This document shows positions 26,921 through 34,782 of a stretch of 63,082 nt of DNA, one piece after another (within the stretch, counting starts at the first letter, position 1; each line of letters starts with the position of its first letter). Origin of the DNA: Corynebacterium sp. UBA2622 (GTDB lineage Bacteria > Actinomycetota > Actinomycetes > Mycobacteriales > Mycobacteriaceae); NCBI RefSeq assembly GCF_002339505.1, contig NZ_DDJO01000021.1:37794-100875 (forward strand), read 5' to 3'. A program made the translations under genes and the position numbers. Below the pieces are notes generated by a model that searched no databases, had not been told where the DNA came from, and saw only the letters and a program-made list of their open reading frames with translations.

Positions 26921-29097
26921 GAACCGTTTTCTCGATTGCCTTCAACGACCTGCGCCGGCTCTACACCAACGTGATGGCCGGAATAGTCATGGTCGGCCTC
27001 ATCGCGATCCCGTGCCTGTTCGCCTGGTTCAACGTCCTGGCCACGTGGAACCCGTTCCAGAACACCGAGCGCCTGCAGGTGGCCGTCGCCAACACCGACC
27101 GGGGCCACACGAGTGATCTAACTCCCCTGTCCGTCAACGTCGGCGACATGGTGCTTTCCCAGCTCTACCGCAACGACGACATGGACTGGGTCATCACCGA
27201 TGCCGCCGACGCGGTGGAGGGCGCGAAGTCGGGCGAGTACTACGCCGCGATCGTCCTGCCCCCCACGCTGAGCGACGACATGTTCACCTTCTACTCGGGG
27301 GACGCGGAGCCGAGCAAGATCGACCTCTACGTCAACGAGAAGAAGAACCCGATTGCCCCCCTCCTCATCTCCAATGGAACCCAGGGAGTGAGTGCGCAGA
27401 TCAATGCCTCGTTCACCCGCGCGCTCTCGGAGGTGTCGTTCGGGTTGATCGAAACCGCGTCCGACTTCTTCAACGAGGCGGAAACGCAGAAAGCCCTGAA
27501 TTCGATCGAAACGCGTGTGGTGGGGACCCGCAACCAGATGCTCTCGAGCGCCAATACCGTGGACGCTCTCGCGGCCCTCACCGAATCAAGCGTGCCGCTG
27601 GTCGCCAGCGCCGAGCGGATCTCGTCCTCGGTCGGGGCCAACCTCGATTCGATCCAACCCGCCAACCTCGACGGCATAGGTGCGGGTGTCGGCGGCAGCG
27701 CAGCCGCGCTGGGGGCGGCCCTTTCCGCCACCTCGGACAGCTTCGGACCGGTCAATGACCGGGTAAACGAGCTGCTGGCCAACACCGACCAAACATCCGC
27801 GGCGACTGCGACCACCCTGACCAGCATCGCCGCGGCGGTGGATGTCCAGGTCAACCAGTACACTGCCCTGCGCGACCAGTTGAACGCGAATGTCTCCCCC
27901 GCCCTGCCTCCCGAGGCGCAACCGGCCTTTTCCACGGTGATCGGCAACCTCAATGACGCCATCGCCCGCCAGACGGGTGTCCGCGACCGGCTCAACGACG
28001 CCGCCTCCCGCGTGGCAACCGGACGCGCCACACAGGGTGACCGGCAGGAGATCCAGGAGTCCATAGCCAAGGCCCGCGACGCCATCGCGACCGCGCGGAA
28101 CTCGTTCGACACCGGGGTGCGCCCGCGGTTGGAGGCACTCTCCGGCTCCGTCGACCAGATCGGTGGGAGCGTCGACAAGGCCCGCGCCGACATCGACAGG
28201 ATCTCGGCGACCCTCGCCGACCGCCCAGGCTCCCTCCAGAACACCCTGGCGACATCGGGGGACACGCTTCGCAGTCTGGCGACGGAGCTGCGCGACAACG
28301 CAGCACAACTCGGGGATGCCCAGCGCTCCATCGCCGACGCCCGCTCCAGCAACGACCTTGGCAAGCTTTCCGATCTGGTGTCGAAACACCCCGAGGAGAT
28401 CGCGAACGCGCTCGTCGATCCGGTCAAGGTAGACCGTCAGGAGGTCTACCCCAGAGTCAGCTTCGGTGCAGGCATGGCACCGCTGTACACGGTTCTCGCA
28501 CTGTGGGTCGGCGCCCTGCTCACGGCCGTGGCCCTGCGCTCGGACGAGAACTCATTTGTGCAGCACTCCGTAGACCCCTCAGAGCTTTCTCCGGCTCAGA
28601 AGTACTTCGGCCGTTACCTCACCTTCGCGGTGACGGGATTGGCGCAGTCCACGCTGATCATGGCCGGGCTGATCCTGTACGTGGAGATTCACCCGGCCCA
28701 CCCGTTCCTTCTCTTTGTCGCCGGCTGGGTCTCGAGCCTCGTGTTCCACATGATCTGCTACACGCTGGTGCTCTCCCTCAGCAACGCCGGTAAGGCTATC
28801 GGTGTCCTCATTCTGGTGTTGCAGATCTCAGCCGCGGGCGGTGCTTACCCGCTTCAGCTGCTCCCCGGCTGGGTGCATGCTCTGAGCCCGTGGCTGCCCG
28901 CCACCTATTCGATCCAGGCTATGCGCGCGGCCGAGTTCGGCACCTACCACTGGGATTTCTGGCGCGCCATCGGGATACTCCTGCTTTTCGCGGTGCCCTT
29001 CCTGGTCCTCGGCCTGTGGGTGCGCTCGATGATTGAGTCCACCATCATGAAAATGGAGGATGCCGCCGCGGAAACGAAGATCATCATGACCGCTTGA
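26917..29097 (+). CDS. YhgE/Pip-type membrane protein 2
   Basis: This 726-residue paralogue of the preceding gene begins at a GTG that overlaps its stop (GTGA), with AGGTGA upstream. It shares the architecture: an N-terminal helix with GIVMVGLIAIPCLFAWFNVLATWNPF, then LQVAVANTDRGH. A coiled-coil-rich extracytoplasmic stretch (about 190-500) follows, then a multi-helix C-terminal domain (LYTVLALWVGALLTAVAL, YFGRYLTFAVTGLAQSTLIM, IGVLILVLQISAAGGAYPLQLLPG). The overlap and paralogy suggest the two form a heteromeric complex. No ATPase gene is adjacent. It ends 10 bases before the convergent PhzF gene. Confidence 0.85.
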   Translation: MRTVFSIAFNDLRRLYTNVMAGIVMVGLIAIPCLFAWFNVLATWNPFQNTERLQVAVANTDRGHTSDLTPLSVNVGDMVLSQLYRNDDMDWVITDAADAVEGAKSGEYYAAIVLPPTLSDDMFTFYSGDAEPSKIDLYVNEKKNPIAPLLISNGTQGVSAQINASFTRALSEVSFGLIETASDFFNEAETQKALNSIETRVVGTRNQMLSSANTVDALAALTESSVPLVASAERISSSVGANLDSIQPANLDGIGAGVGGSAAALGAALSATSDSFGPVNDRVNELLANTDQTSAATATTLTSIAAAVDVQVNQYTALRDQLNANVSPALPPEAQPAFSTVIGNLNDAIARQTGVRDRLNDAASRVATGRATQGDRQEIQESIAKARDAIATARNSFDTGVRPRLEALSGSVDQIGGSVDKARADIDRISATLADRPGSLQNTLATSGDTLRSLATELRDNAAQLGDAQRSIADARSSNDLGKLSDLVSKHPEEIANALVDPVKVDRQEVYPRVSFGAGMAPLYTVLALWVGALLTAVALRSDENSFVQHSVDPSELSPAQKYFGRYLTFAVTGLAQSTLIMAGLILYVEIHPAHPFLLFVAGWVSSLVFHMICYTLVLSLSNAGKAIGVLILVLQISAAGGAYPLQLLPGWVHALSPWLPATYSIQAMRAAEFGTYHWDFWRAIGILLLFAVPFLVLGLWVRSMIESTIMKMEDAAAETKIIMTA

Positions 29098-29107
29098 CGG
29101 GCCCCTC

Positions 29108-29920
29108 CTACACCCGGATGGTCCCCCGCACCCGCACCTCGACGCGGCCCCCGACCCAGATGTCGGAGCCGTCGTCGAATATCTCCACCCGTCCGTCGCG
29201 ACCCACCGCGCGGCCCTGCGAGACCGCGTAACGCGCCGGCACCGCCCCGCGCCCGCGCAGCCACTGGGCAAGCGCGCCGTTGAGGCTGCCGGTGACGGGG
29301 TCCTCCCGATCAAGGGAAAAGGCGCGGACCTCGTAGAGCCAGTCCCCGGCGCCCCCGAAAGCCGCGAAGCCCGTCTTGACCGGCTTCGTGGGTTGGCGCA
29401 GGGAGCGCAGGGTGTGGACGTCGCGAAGCTGGACCAGGCGCCACCCGGGGCCGTTGTCTCCCCACGCGGCATCGACGACGTCGTCGGCTGAGAGCCCGAA
29501 CGCGCCCAGCACTTCCCTGAGCTCCTCCCGCGACAGGGGGCCGGAACGCTCGAGCGGGGGCGCGGCGAAGGAGAAGTTGCTGCCCTCCACCCGAACCGGG
29601 ACGAGGCCGGCGGCGCACTCCTGGACAATTGCCGCCTCCCCCGCCGGTCGCCCACCCAGCTCGAGCCACGCCGCCGCCGTGCCGAGCGTGGGGTGGCCCG
29701 CGAAGTCGAACTCCCCCGCCGGAAAAAAGATCCGCACGCGGTAGTCCGCCCCCGGCCGGGTGGGCGAGAGGAGGAAGGTCGTCTCGGAGTAGTTCAACCA
29801 GGAGGCGATTCTGCGCATCTGGGCCGCGGTTAGACCCTCGGCGCCTCCCACGACGGCGACCGGGTTTCCTGTGAACGCCCCGGTGCCGAAGACGTCGAGC
29901 TCGATGATGTCGCAGTTCAT
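29108..29920 (-). CDS. PhzF-family isomerase/epimerase-like protein
   Basis: This 270-residue protein has the two-lobed PhzF fold. DVFGTGAFTGNPVAVV at the N-terminus and the catalytic-glutamate segment LNYSETTFLL are characteristic. FPAGEFDFAGHPTLGTAAAW and the second-half DPVTGSLNGALAQWL repeat the fold. PhzF proper isomerises an anthranilate-derived intermediate in phenazine synthesis, but no phenazine genes are present and most family members have unknown substrates. It is convergent with the YhgE pair. Confidence 0.88.
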   Translation of the reverse strand: MNCDIIELDVFGTGAFTGNPVAVVGGAEGLTAAQMRRIASWLNYSETTFLLSPTRPGADYRVRIFFPAGEFDFAGHPTLGTAAAWLELGGRPAGEAAIVQECAAGLVPVRVEGSNFSFAAPPLERSGPLSREELREVLGAFGLSADDVVDAAWGDNGPGWRLVQLRDVHTLRSLRQPTKPVKTGFAAFGGAGDWLYEVRAFSLDREDPVTGSLNGALAQWLRGRGAVPARYAVSQGRAVGRDGRVEIFDDGSDIWVGGRVEVRVRGTIRV

Positions 29921-30000
29921 GGGGCCATACTACGGGCGCTTCGGGGATGATCCATGCACGCGGGGGAATATGTCGCTCGCCCGGCCGGTTGTGGTGAAGG

Positions 30001-30026
30001 TGCACCGCAGTCCCTGCCGCGGTGCA
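30001..30026 (+). other. hairpin upstream of the oxidoreductase gene
   Basis: TGCACCGC (30001-30008) and GCGGTGCA (30019-30026) form a perfect 8-bp stem with a 10-base loop, 33 bases before the ATG at 30060. It may be an operator or a leader structure. Confidence 0.4.
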
Positions 30027-30059
30027 GACGAAAACGTGAATCCAATACAGGAGCTGAAA

Positions 30060-31067
30060 ATGACGTCCACGAATTCCACCCAGCAGTGGGTCCTGGCCTC
30101 CCGCCCGGAGGGTACCCCGACCAGCGAGAACTTCCGCCTGGAGACCGCGGAGCTTCCCGAGCTCGCCGACGGCCAGATCCTGGTGCGCAACGACATCGCC
30201 AGTGTCGACCCCTACATGCGCGGGCGCATGAACGACGTCAAGTCCTACATCCCGCCCTTCCAGATCGACGAGCCGCTCACCGGTTACGCCGTCGGCACCG
30301 TCAAGGAGTCCCGCTCGGAGAAATTTAAGGTGGGCGATACCGTTCGCCACTTCTCGGGGTGGCGCACGCTCGCGCTTCTCGACGACTCCGAGGCCGAGGC
30401 CGTCGACACGGACGCCGCCCCCGCCGCCGCCTACCTGGGCATCCTCGGCATGACCGGCCTGACCGCCTACGCGGGCCTCACGGCCGTGGGGGAGCTCAAG
30501 GAGGGCGATGTCGCCTTCATCTCCGGTGCCGCCGGCGCCGTGGGCTCCGCCGCCGGCCAGATGGCCAAGCACCTCGGCGCGTCGCGGGTCATCGGCTCGG
30601 CCGGCTCCGCCGAGAAGATCGAGTACCTGAAGAAAATCGGTTTCGACGACGCCTTCAACTACAAGGACGGTGACGTCACCGGTCAGCTGGCGAAGGCCGC
30701 CCCCGAGGGCATCGACTTCTACTTCGACAACGTCGGTGGCGACCACCTCGAGGCGGCCATCGACAACCTGAACACCTTCGGCCGGGTGGCGATGTGCGGC
30801 GCGATCGCGCAGTACAACTCCACCGAGCCGGCGCCGGGGCCGGCCAACCTCGGCCTGGCCATCGGCAAGTGCCTCACCCTGCGCGGCTTTGTCGTGGGCC
30901 AGTATTCGCAGCTGGCCCGGGAGTTCCAGGAGAGGATCGCCCCGCTCGTCATCGACGGCTCCATCGACTACGACGTGACCACCCGCAGCGGCATCGAGAA
31001 CATGCCCGGTGCATTCCTCGAGCTCTTCGAGGGCAGCAACACCGGCAAGATGGTCGTCGAGCTCTAA
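30060..31067 (+). CDS. zinc-independent NADP-dependent oxidoreductase (MDR superfamily)
   Basis: This 335-residue cytoplasmic medium-chain reductase is of the leukotriene B4 dehydrogenase/CurA-like type. It has VDPYMRGRMND near the start and the nucleotide-binding motif ISGAAGAVGSAAGQMAKHLGA. FDDAFNYKDGDV and FDNVGGDHLEAAI follow. It lacks the zinc ligands of classical alcohol dehydrogenases. Relatives reduce alpha,beta-unsaturated ketones and aldehydes. The start has AGGAG seven bases upstream. The next gene (DJ-1 family) follows after 43 bases, and together they suggest handling of reactive carbonyls. Confidence 0.9.
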   Translation: MTSTNSTQQWVLASRPEGTPTSENFRLETAELPELADGQILVRNDIASVDPYMRGRMNDVKSYIPPFQIDEPLTGYAVGTVKESRSEKFKVGDTVRHFSGWRTLALLDDSEAEAVDTDAAPAAAYLGILGMTGLTAYAGLTAVGELKEGDVAFISGAAGAVGSAAGQMAKHLGASRVIGSAGSAEKIEYLKKIGFDDAFNYKDGDVTGQLAKAAPEGIDFYFDNVGGDHLEAAIDNLNTFGRVAMCGAIAQYNSTEPAPGPANLGLAIGKCLTLRGFVVGQYSQLAREFQERIAPLVIDGSIDYDVTTRSGIENMPGAFLELFEGSNTGKMVVEL

Positions 31068-31110
31068 GCCGGCCCCCGAGACACCCCACCAAGGCACAAG
31101 GAGAATTCCC

Positions 31111-31812
31111 ATGACAAACGTACTGATGATTGTCAGCGGCGCAGACCACTGGACGCTGAACGACGGCACGACGCACCCCACCGGGTTCTGGGCCGAGGAG
31201 CTGGTGATGCCCTACAGCATCTTCTCGGACGCCGGTTGGGACATCACCGTGGCCACCCCGAGCGCCAAGGTCCCCGTCGTCGACGAAGTGAGCCTGCAGA
31301 AGGGCGCCGGCGACCCCGCCACCCTGGAGACGGTGGAGAAGCTCCTGGAGGAGATACTCCCCGTTCTTCAGAACCCCACCGCGCTCGAGGACGTTGACGC
31401 CGACGAGTACGACGTCGTCTTCTACCCCGGCGGCCACGGCCCGATGGAGGACCTCGCCGTCGACGAGACCTCCGGGCGCATCCTCGCGGGGCGCCTCGCC
31501 TCCGACCGGCCGGTGGCGCTGCTCTGCCACGCCCCTGCAGCCGTCCTCGCCACCGCCGACGCGGAGGGCCACTCCCCCTTCGCCGGGCGGAGGATGACCG
31601 GCTTCTCCAACGCGGAGGAACAGGCGGGCGGCCTGGCGGAGAAGGCAAAGTGGCTGCTCGAGGACCGCCTCGTTGAGCTGGGCGTGGGCTACGAAAAGGC
31701 CGACGAGCCCTACGCCCCGCACGTGGTGGTGGACGGCAACCTGTACACGGGGCAGAATCCCGCGTCGTCGGAGAGCCTTGCCCGCGAGCTGGTGAAGGAC
31801 CTCACCCGGTAA
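31111..31812 (+). CDS. DJ-1/PfpI-family (Hsp31-like) glutamine amidotransferase-fold protein
   Basis: This 233-residue protein has the DJ-1 nucleophile elbow LLCHAPAAV with Cys139, the acidic partner near E29 (FWAEEL), and the oxyanion motif FYPGGHGPMEDL (about 104-115). GF(S/T)N.EE (RMTGFSNAEEQAG) is typical of Hsp31-like glyoxalase III/chaperone members. The likely role is detoxifying methylglyoxal or protecting damaged proteins. AAGGAG precedes the start. The gene follows the MDR oxidoreductase and ends before a strong bidirectional terminator. Confidence 0.88.
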   Translation: MTNVLMIVSGADHWTLNDGTTHPTGFWAEELVMPYSIFSDAGWDITVATPSAKVPVVDEVSLQKGAGDPATLETVEKLLEEILPVLQNPTALEDVDADEYDVVFYPGGHGPMEDLAVDETSGRILAGRLASDRPVALLCHAPAAVLATADAEGHSPFAGRRMTGFSNAEEQAGGLAEKAKWLLEDRLVELGVGYEKADEPYAPHVVVDGNLYTGQNPASSESLARELVKDLTR

Positions 31813-31829
31813 CACCCCGTAGACGCGGT

Positions 31830-31868
31830 AAAACCCGTGGGAACCGCCCAGGGCGGCCCACGGGTTTT
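31830..31868. terminator. bidirectional intrinsic terminator
   Basis: AAAACCCGTGGG (31830-31841) pairs perfectly with CCCACGGGTTTT (31857-31868), with a nested GC-rich CCGCCC/GGGCGG in the loop. It lies between the convergent DJ-1 and oleate hydratase genes and provides a T-run in both directions. Confidence 0.88.
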
Positions 31869-31879
31869 CCGCGGTGGGG

Positions 31880-33664
31880 CTACTTTTCGGCCGCGATCAG
31901 GCCGGACTCGCGCAGGAGCTCACCGACCTCGTTGTCCTCCAGCTTGTCCAGGACGTACTTGCGCAGGAGGCGGTTCGCCTTCGTGTCGCGGGCGGAGGTG
32001 AGCGGTTCTCCGTCGCGGAGCTGCACGGTGGCGTCGAGAAGCGTGCGCACGTCGTAGATGGAGTTGAACACCTCGGGTACGCCGCGCTCGACGTTCATCA
32101 GGGTGTAGACGGCCTCCATGGGGGTGCGCACCGAGTACTCGGTGGTGAAGATGCAGTCGCGCTGGGCCGACTCGGAGAACTGGCCGATGAAGGCGAAGTT
32201 CTTCGCGCCCTCTGGAACGACGTCGGGGCGGTCGCCCGCCGCGCGGGGCATGAAGAAGGCGGTGACGTAGGGCATCATCACCGGGACTGCCTTGGCGCCG
32301 GTGGCGGCCATCTCGTCGATCTGGTCGGTGGGCACACCAAGGTGGTAGAGCCACTCGCGGGTGATCTCCTCGCCCGTCGACTCCTCGATGGTCTTGCCGG
32401 TGTAGTCACCGGGCTTGTCGGAGTAGAGCGCGTAGACCCAGACCACGATCTGGTCCTTCGGCTGGTTCTTGAAGTGCGGCTGGCGGTTGACGGTCCACGA
32501 CAGGAGCCAGCTGGAGTCCTTGGCTGTGACGATGCCACCGGTGACGACCTTGCCGGAGAAGGGGTCGCGCTTGGCGATCTTCTCGATGTACTTCGGGATC
32601 CGCTCGTCCAGCGTTGTGACGGTGCAGGACTCCCACTTCGTCTCCGGGATGTGCGCGCCGAAGACGTCCGGGTGGCCGAAGGAGGGGTCCTTGGCGGCGA
32701 TCCGGCGCCACAGCTCCCACGCCGGCGCCGGGCCCTCGTTGAGCGTCGCCGCGCGGTGGTGGTTGCCGTTGTCGGAGTTCTCCACCAGCGAGCCGATGGT
32801 GAGGAAGGCGAGGTCGTTGTCCGTCAGCGGCACGCCGCCCTCCTCGCCGTCCTTCACCCAGTGGATGTAGGTGGCGCGCTTCTCGCCGTCCGCGACGCGG
32901 AAGTCGACGTCGGTGACGCGGACCCCGTAGTCGAACTGGACGCCGTTGTCCTTGAGGTACTTCGTCAGTGGCAGCACCAGCGACTCGTACTGGTTGTACT
33001 TGGTGAACTTCAGCGCGGAGAAGTCGGGCAGCCCACCGATGTGGTGGATGAAGCGGTGGACGTAGAGCTTCATCTCCAGCGCGGAGTGCCACTCCTCGAA
33101 GGCGAACATGGTGCGCCAGTACATCCAGAAGTTGGAGGCGAGGAAGTCCTCGCTGAACCACTCGTTGATGCGCACGTTCTCAACGTCCTCGCGGGAGGCG
33201 AGGAAGAGCTTGACCAGCTCCTTCTGCGCCTTCCGGGTGAGGTCGAACTTGCCGTCCGTGTGTGCGTCCTGCCCTCGGTTGACGGTCGCACGCTGGAGGG
33301 AGTAGTTCGGGTCGTCGCGGTTGAGCCAGTAGAACTCGTCGAGCACGCTCGCGCCCTCCACCTCGAGGGAGGGCACGGAGCGGAAGAGGTCCCAGAGGCA
33401 CTCGAAGTGGTTCTCCATCTCGCGCCCGCCGCGGATGACGAAGCCGTCCTCCGGCTCCTTGATGCCGTCGAGCGCGCCACCCGGGATGGTGTCCTGCTCG
33501 AGGATGTGGATGTTCTCCCCCGGCACCTGCGCGTCGCGCACGAGGAAGGCCGCGGCGGACAGCCCCGCCAGGCCCGACCCGGTAATCCACGCCGTCTTCT
33601 CCTCGGCCCCCTCCGGCTTGCGGGGGCGGGCGAATGCTTCGTAGTTTCCGCTTGTGTATCGCAT
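31880..33664 (-). CDS. ohyA: oleate hydratase
   Basis: This 594-residue FAD-dependent enzyme of the myosin-cross-reactive-antigen family adds water to the cis-9 double bond of oleic acid, giving 10-hydroxystearate. ITGSGLAGLSAAAFLVRDA binds the dinucleotide. RGGREMENHFECLWDLFRS and DEFYWLNRDDPNYSLQRATVNRGQ are family hallmarks, and VFNSIYDVRTLLDA ends the conserved core. AAGGAGA precedes the start. The role is probably detoxification of unsaturated fatty acids from host or environment. It is a monocistronic unit between two terminator regions. Confidence 0.95.
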   Translation of the reverse strand: MRYTSGNYEAFARPRKPEGAEEKTAWITGSGLAGLSAAAFLVRDAQVPGENIHILEQDTIPGGALDGIKEPEDGFVIRGGREMENHFECLWDLFRSVPSLEVEGASVLDEFYWLNRDDPNYSLQRATVNRGQDAHTDGKFDLTRKAQKELVKLFLASREDVENVRINEWFSEDFLASNFWMYWRTMFAFEEWHSALEMKLYVHRFIHHIGGLPDFSALKFTKYNQYESLVLPLTKYLKDNGVQFDYGVRVTDVDFRVADGEKRATYIHWVKDGEEGGVPLTDNDLAFLTIGSLVENSDNGNHHRAATLNEGPAPAWELWRRIAAKDPSFGHPDVFGAHIPETKWESCTVTTLDERIPKYIEKIAKRDPFSGKVVTGGIVTAKDSSWLLSWTVNRQPHFKNQPKDQIVVWVYALYSDKPGDYTGKTIEESTGEEITREWLYHLGVPTDQIDEMAATGAKAVPVMMPYVTAFFMPRAAGDRPDVVPEGAKNFAFIGQFSESAQRDCIFTTEYSVRTPMEAVYTLMNVERGVPEVFNSIYDVRTLLDATVQLRDGEPLTSARDTKANRLLRKYVLDKLEDNEVGELLRESGLIAAEK

Positions 33665-33873
33665 CTCGGTTCTCCTTCTGCTGGCGTTGTGCCTACGCCC
33701 CCAACGCTATGCCCGCACCCGGGGCCGCTCCACGCAAAATTCAGCACCGGGGGTGATTTTCTGTTGCACCACCGGTATTGCACACCCCTAACTATTTTGC
33801 CTGGCTAACGCGGGTTTACCAGCGCCAGCCACCATTGCGCACCTGCTTTCCGATGCCCCTCAAACCCGCCGAA

Positions 33874-33901
33874 TCCCCCTCTCGCGCGGGGGAGGTTTTT
33901 T
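33874..33901 (+). terminator. orphan intrinsic terminator on the plus strand
   Basis: TCCCCC and GGGGGA (33874-33893) form a stem around an eight-base loop, followed by AGG and six T at 33896-33901. There is no plus-strand gene upstream (ohyA is on the minus strand), so it either terminates an unannotated small RNA or is fortuitous. Confidence 0.5.
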
Positions 33902-33912
33902 CGGACGCGAAA

Positions 33913-33944
33913 AAGGCACCCGGTGCGTTATCACCGAGTGCCTT
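33913..33944 (-). terminator. terminator of tRNA-Glu (first copy)
   Basis: AAGGCAC (33913-33919) pairs with GTGCCTT (33938-33944), with an inner GGTG/CACC. On the minus strand five T follow. It starts four bases after the tRNA 3' end. Confidence 0.75.
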
Positions 33945-33948
33945 ATTG

Positions 33949-34024
33949 TGGTACCCCGTACGGGATTTGAACCCGTGTTACCGCCGTGAGAGGGCGACGT
34001 CCTGGGCCGCTAGACGAACGGGGC
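33949..34024 (-). tRNA. tRNA-Glu (anticodon CTC), CCA encoded
   Basis: The 76-nt cloverleaf has acceptor GCCCCGT/ACGGGGT, anticodon loop CTCTCAC (anticodon CTC), T loop TCAAATC and encoded CCA. A second tRNA-Glu with the same anticodon and nearly the same sequence lies at 42441, without CCA. Confidence 0.93.
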
Positions 34025-34098
34025 GCGTTCGCTTTTCGTTTGCGACTCGTCAACCCTAAAGGACGGTGCATGGAAGGACCAAATCGCCAGGTCGCAGG

Positions 34099-34782
34099 TT
34101 ATTGTCCCCGCGAAAGGCGGTAGCCCACCCCCGGCTCTGTGATGAGGTACCGCGGACGCGTCGGATCCTCCTCAATCTTGCGGCGGATCTGGTGCGCGTA
34201 GACCCGCAGGTAGTTCAGCTCGCGCCCGTAGCCCGGGCCCCAGATCGCCGCCAGGAGCTCGTCGTGGCGCACGAGCTTGCCCTGCGCCCTGGCCAGAGCC
34301 GAGAGCATGCGCCACTCGGTGGGCGTGAGGTGGAACTCCTCCCCCTCGCGCGTGGCCACGGAGTCGGCGAAGTTGAGCACCAGGGAATCGGTGACGAAGG
34401 AGGGCACGGCCGCCGTCGCCACACCGCTGGTGCGCAGGCTCGCCCGCACGCGCGCCATGAGCTCCTCGATGCCGAATGGTTTGGTGACGAAGTCGTTCGC
34501 CCCGTCGTCGAGCGCCTCGACGATGTCGTCGGGCTGGTCGCGCGCGGAGAGGATGATGACGGGCACGTTCGAGGCGTGGCGCACGCGGCGCAGCACCTCG
34601 GTCCCGTCGATGTCGGGCAAACCGAGGTCGAGGATGATCAGGTCGGCGGGGTCCGCCTCCATCTCATCCAGCGCGTCGGTTCCGCAGCCGACGCAGACTG
34701 ACTCGTACCCGCGGGCGCGCAGGTTGATCCGCAGGGTGCGCAGAATCGTGGAGTCGTCGTCGACAACGAGGATCTTCGTCAT
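34099..34782 (-). CDS. kdpE: KdpE response regulator
   Basis: This 227-residue OmpR/PhoB-family regulator has receiver residues D8-D9-D10 (VVDDD), the phospho-acceptor D52 (ILDLGLPDIDG) and the switch region VIILSARDQ. The C-terminal winged helix runs from about residue 130 (EEFHLTPTEWRMLSALAR, RVYAHQIRRKIEEDP). Phosphorylated by KdpD, it activates kdpFABC at low potassium. Its ATG overlaps the kdpD stop by four bases. It is the last gene of the kdp operon. Confidence 0.95.
   Translation of the reverse strand: MTKILVVDDDSTILRTLRINLRARGYESVCVGCGTDALDEMEADPADLIILDLGLPDIDGTEVLRRVRHASNVPVIILSARDQPDDIVEALDDGANDFVTKPFGIEELMARVRASLRTSGVATAAVPSFVTDSLVLNFADSVATREGEEFHLTPTEWRMLSALARAQGKLVRHDELLAAIWGPGYGRELNYLRVYAHQIRRKIEEDPTRPRYLITEPGVGYRLSRGQ

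Larger units (their letters stand above)
33665..33948. other. intergenic region between ohyA and tRNA-Glu
   Basis: This 284-base gap has no supported gene. It holds an orphan plus-strand terminator (33875-33901) and the tRNA-Glu terminator. The TTGCAC and TAACTA motifs near 33776-33800 could be a plus-strand promoter, but spacing is poor. Confidence 0.4.

Noticed and set aside
29310..31181. 623-codon minus-strand ORF overlapping the oxidoreductase gene
   Set aside because: It runs through PhzF in another frame and antisense to the oxidoreductase; no coherent domain.
31874..33808. 644-codon plus-strand ORF over ohyA
   Set aside because: Antisense shadow of oleate hydratase, whose minus-strand translation matches its family throughout.
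33790..33825. DtxR-like iron box upstream of ohyA
   Set aside because: CCTAAC and GGCTAA motifs are present but the spacing and symmetry do not fit the DtxR consensus.
33778..34059. 93-codon plus-strand ORF
   Set aside because: It runs through a terminator and the tRNA-Glu gene.
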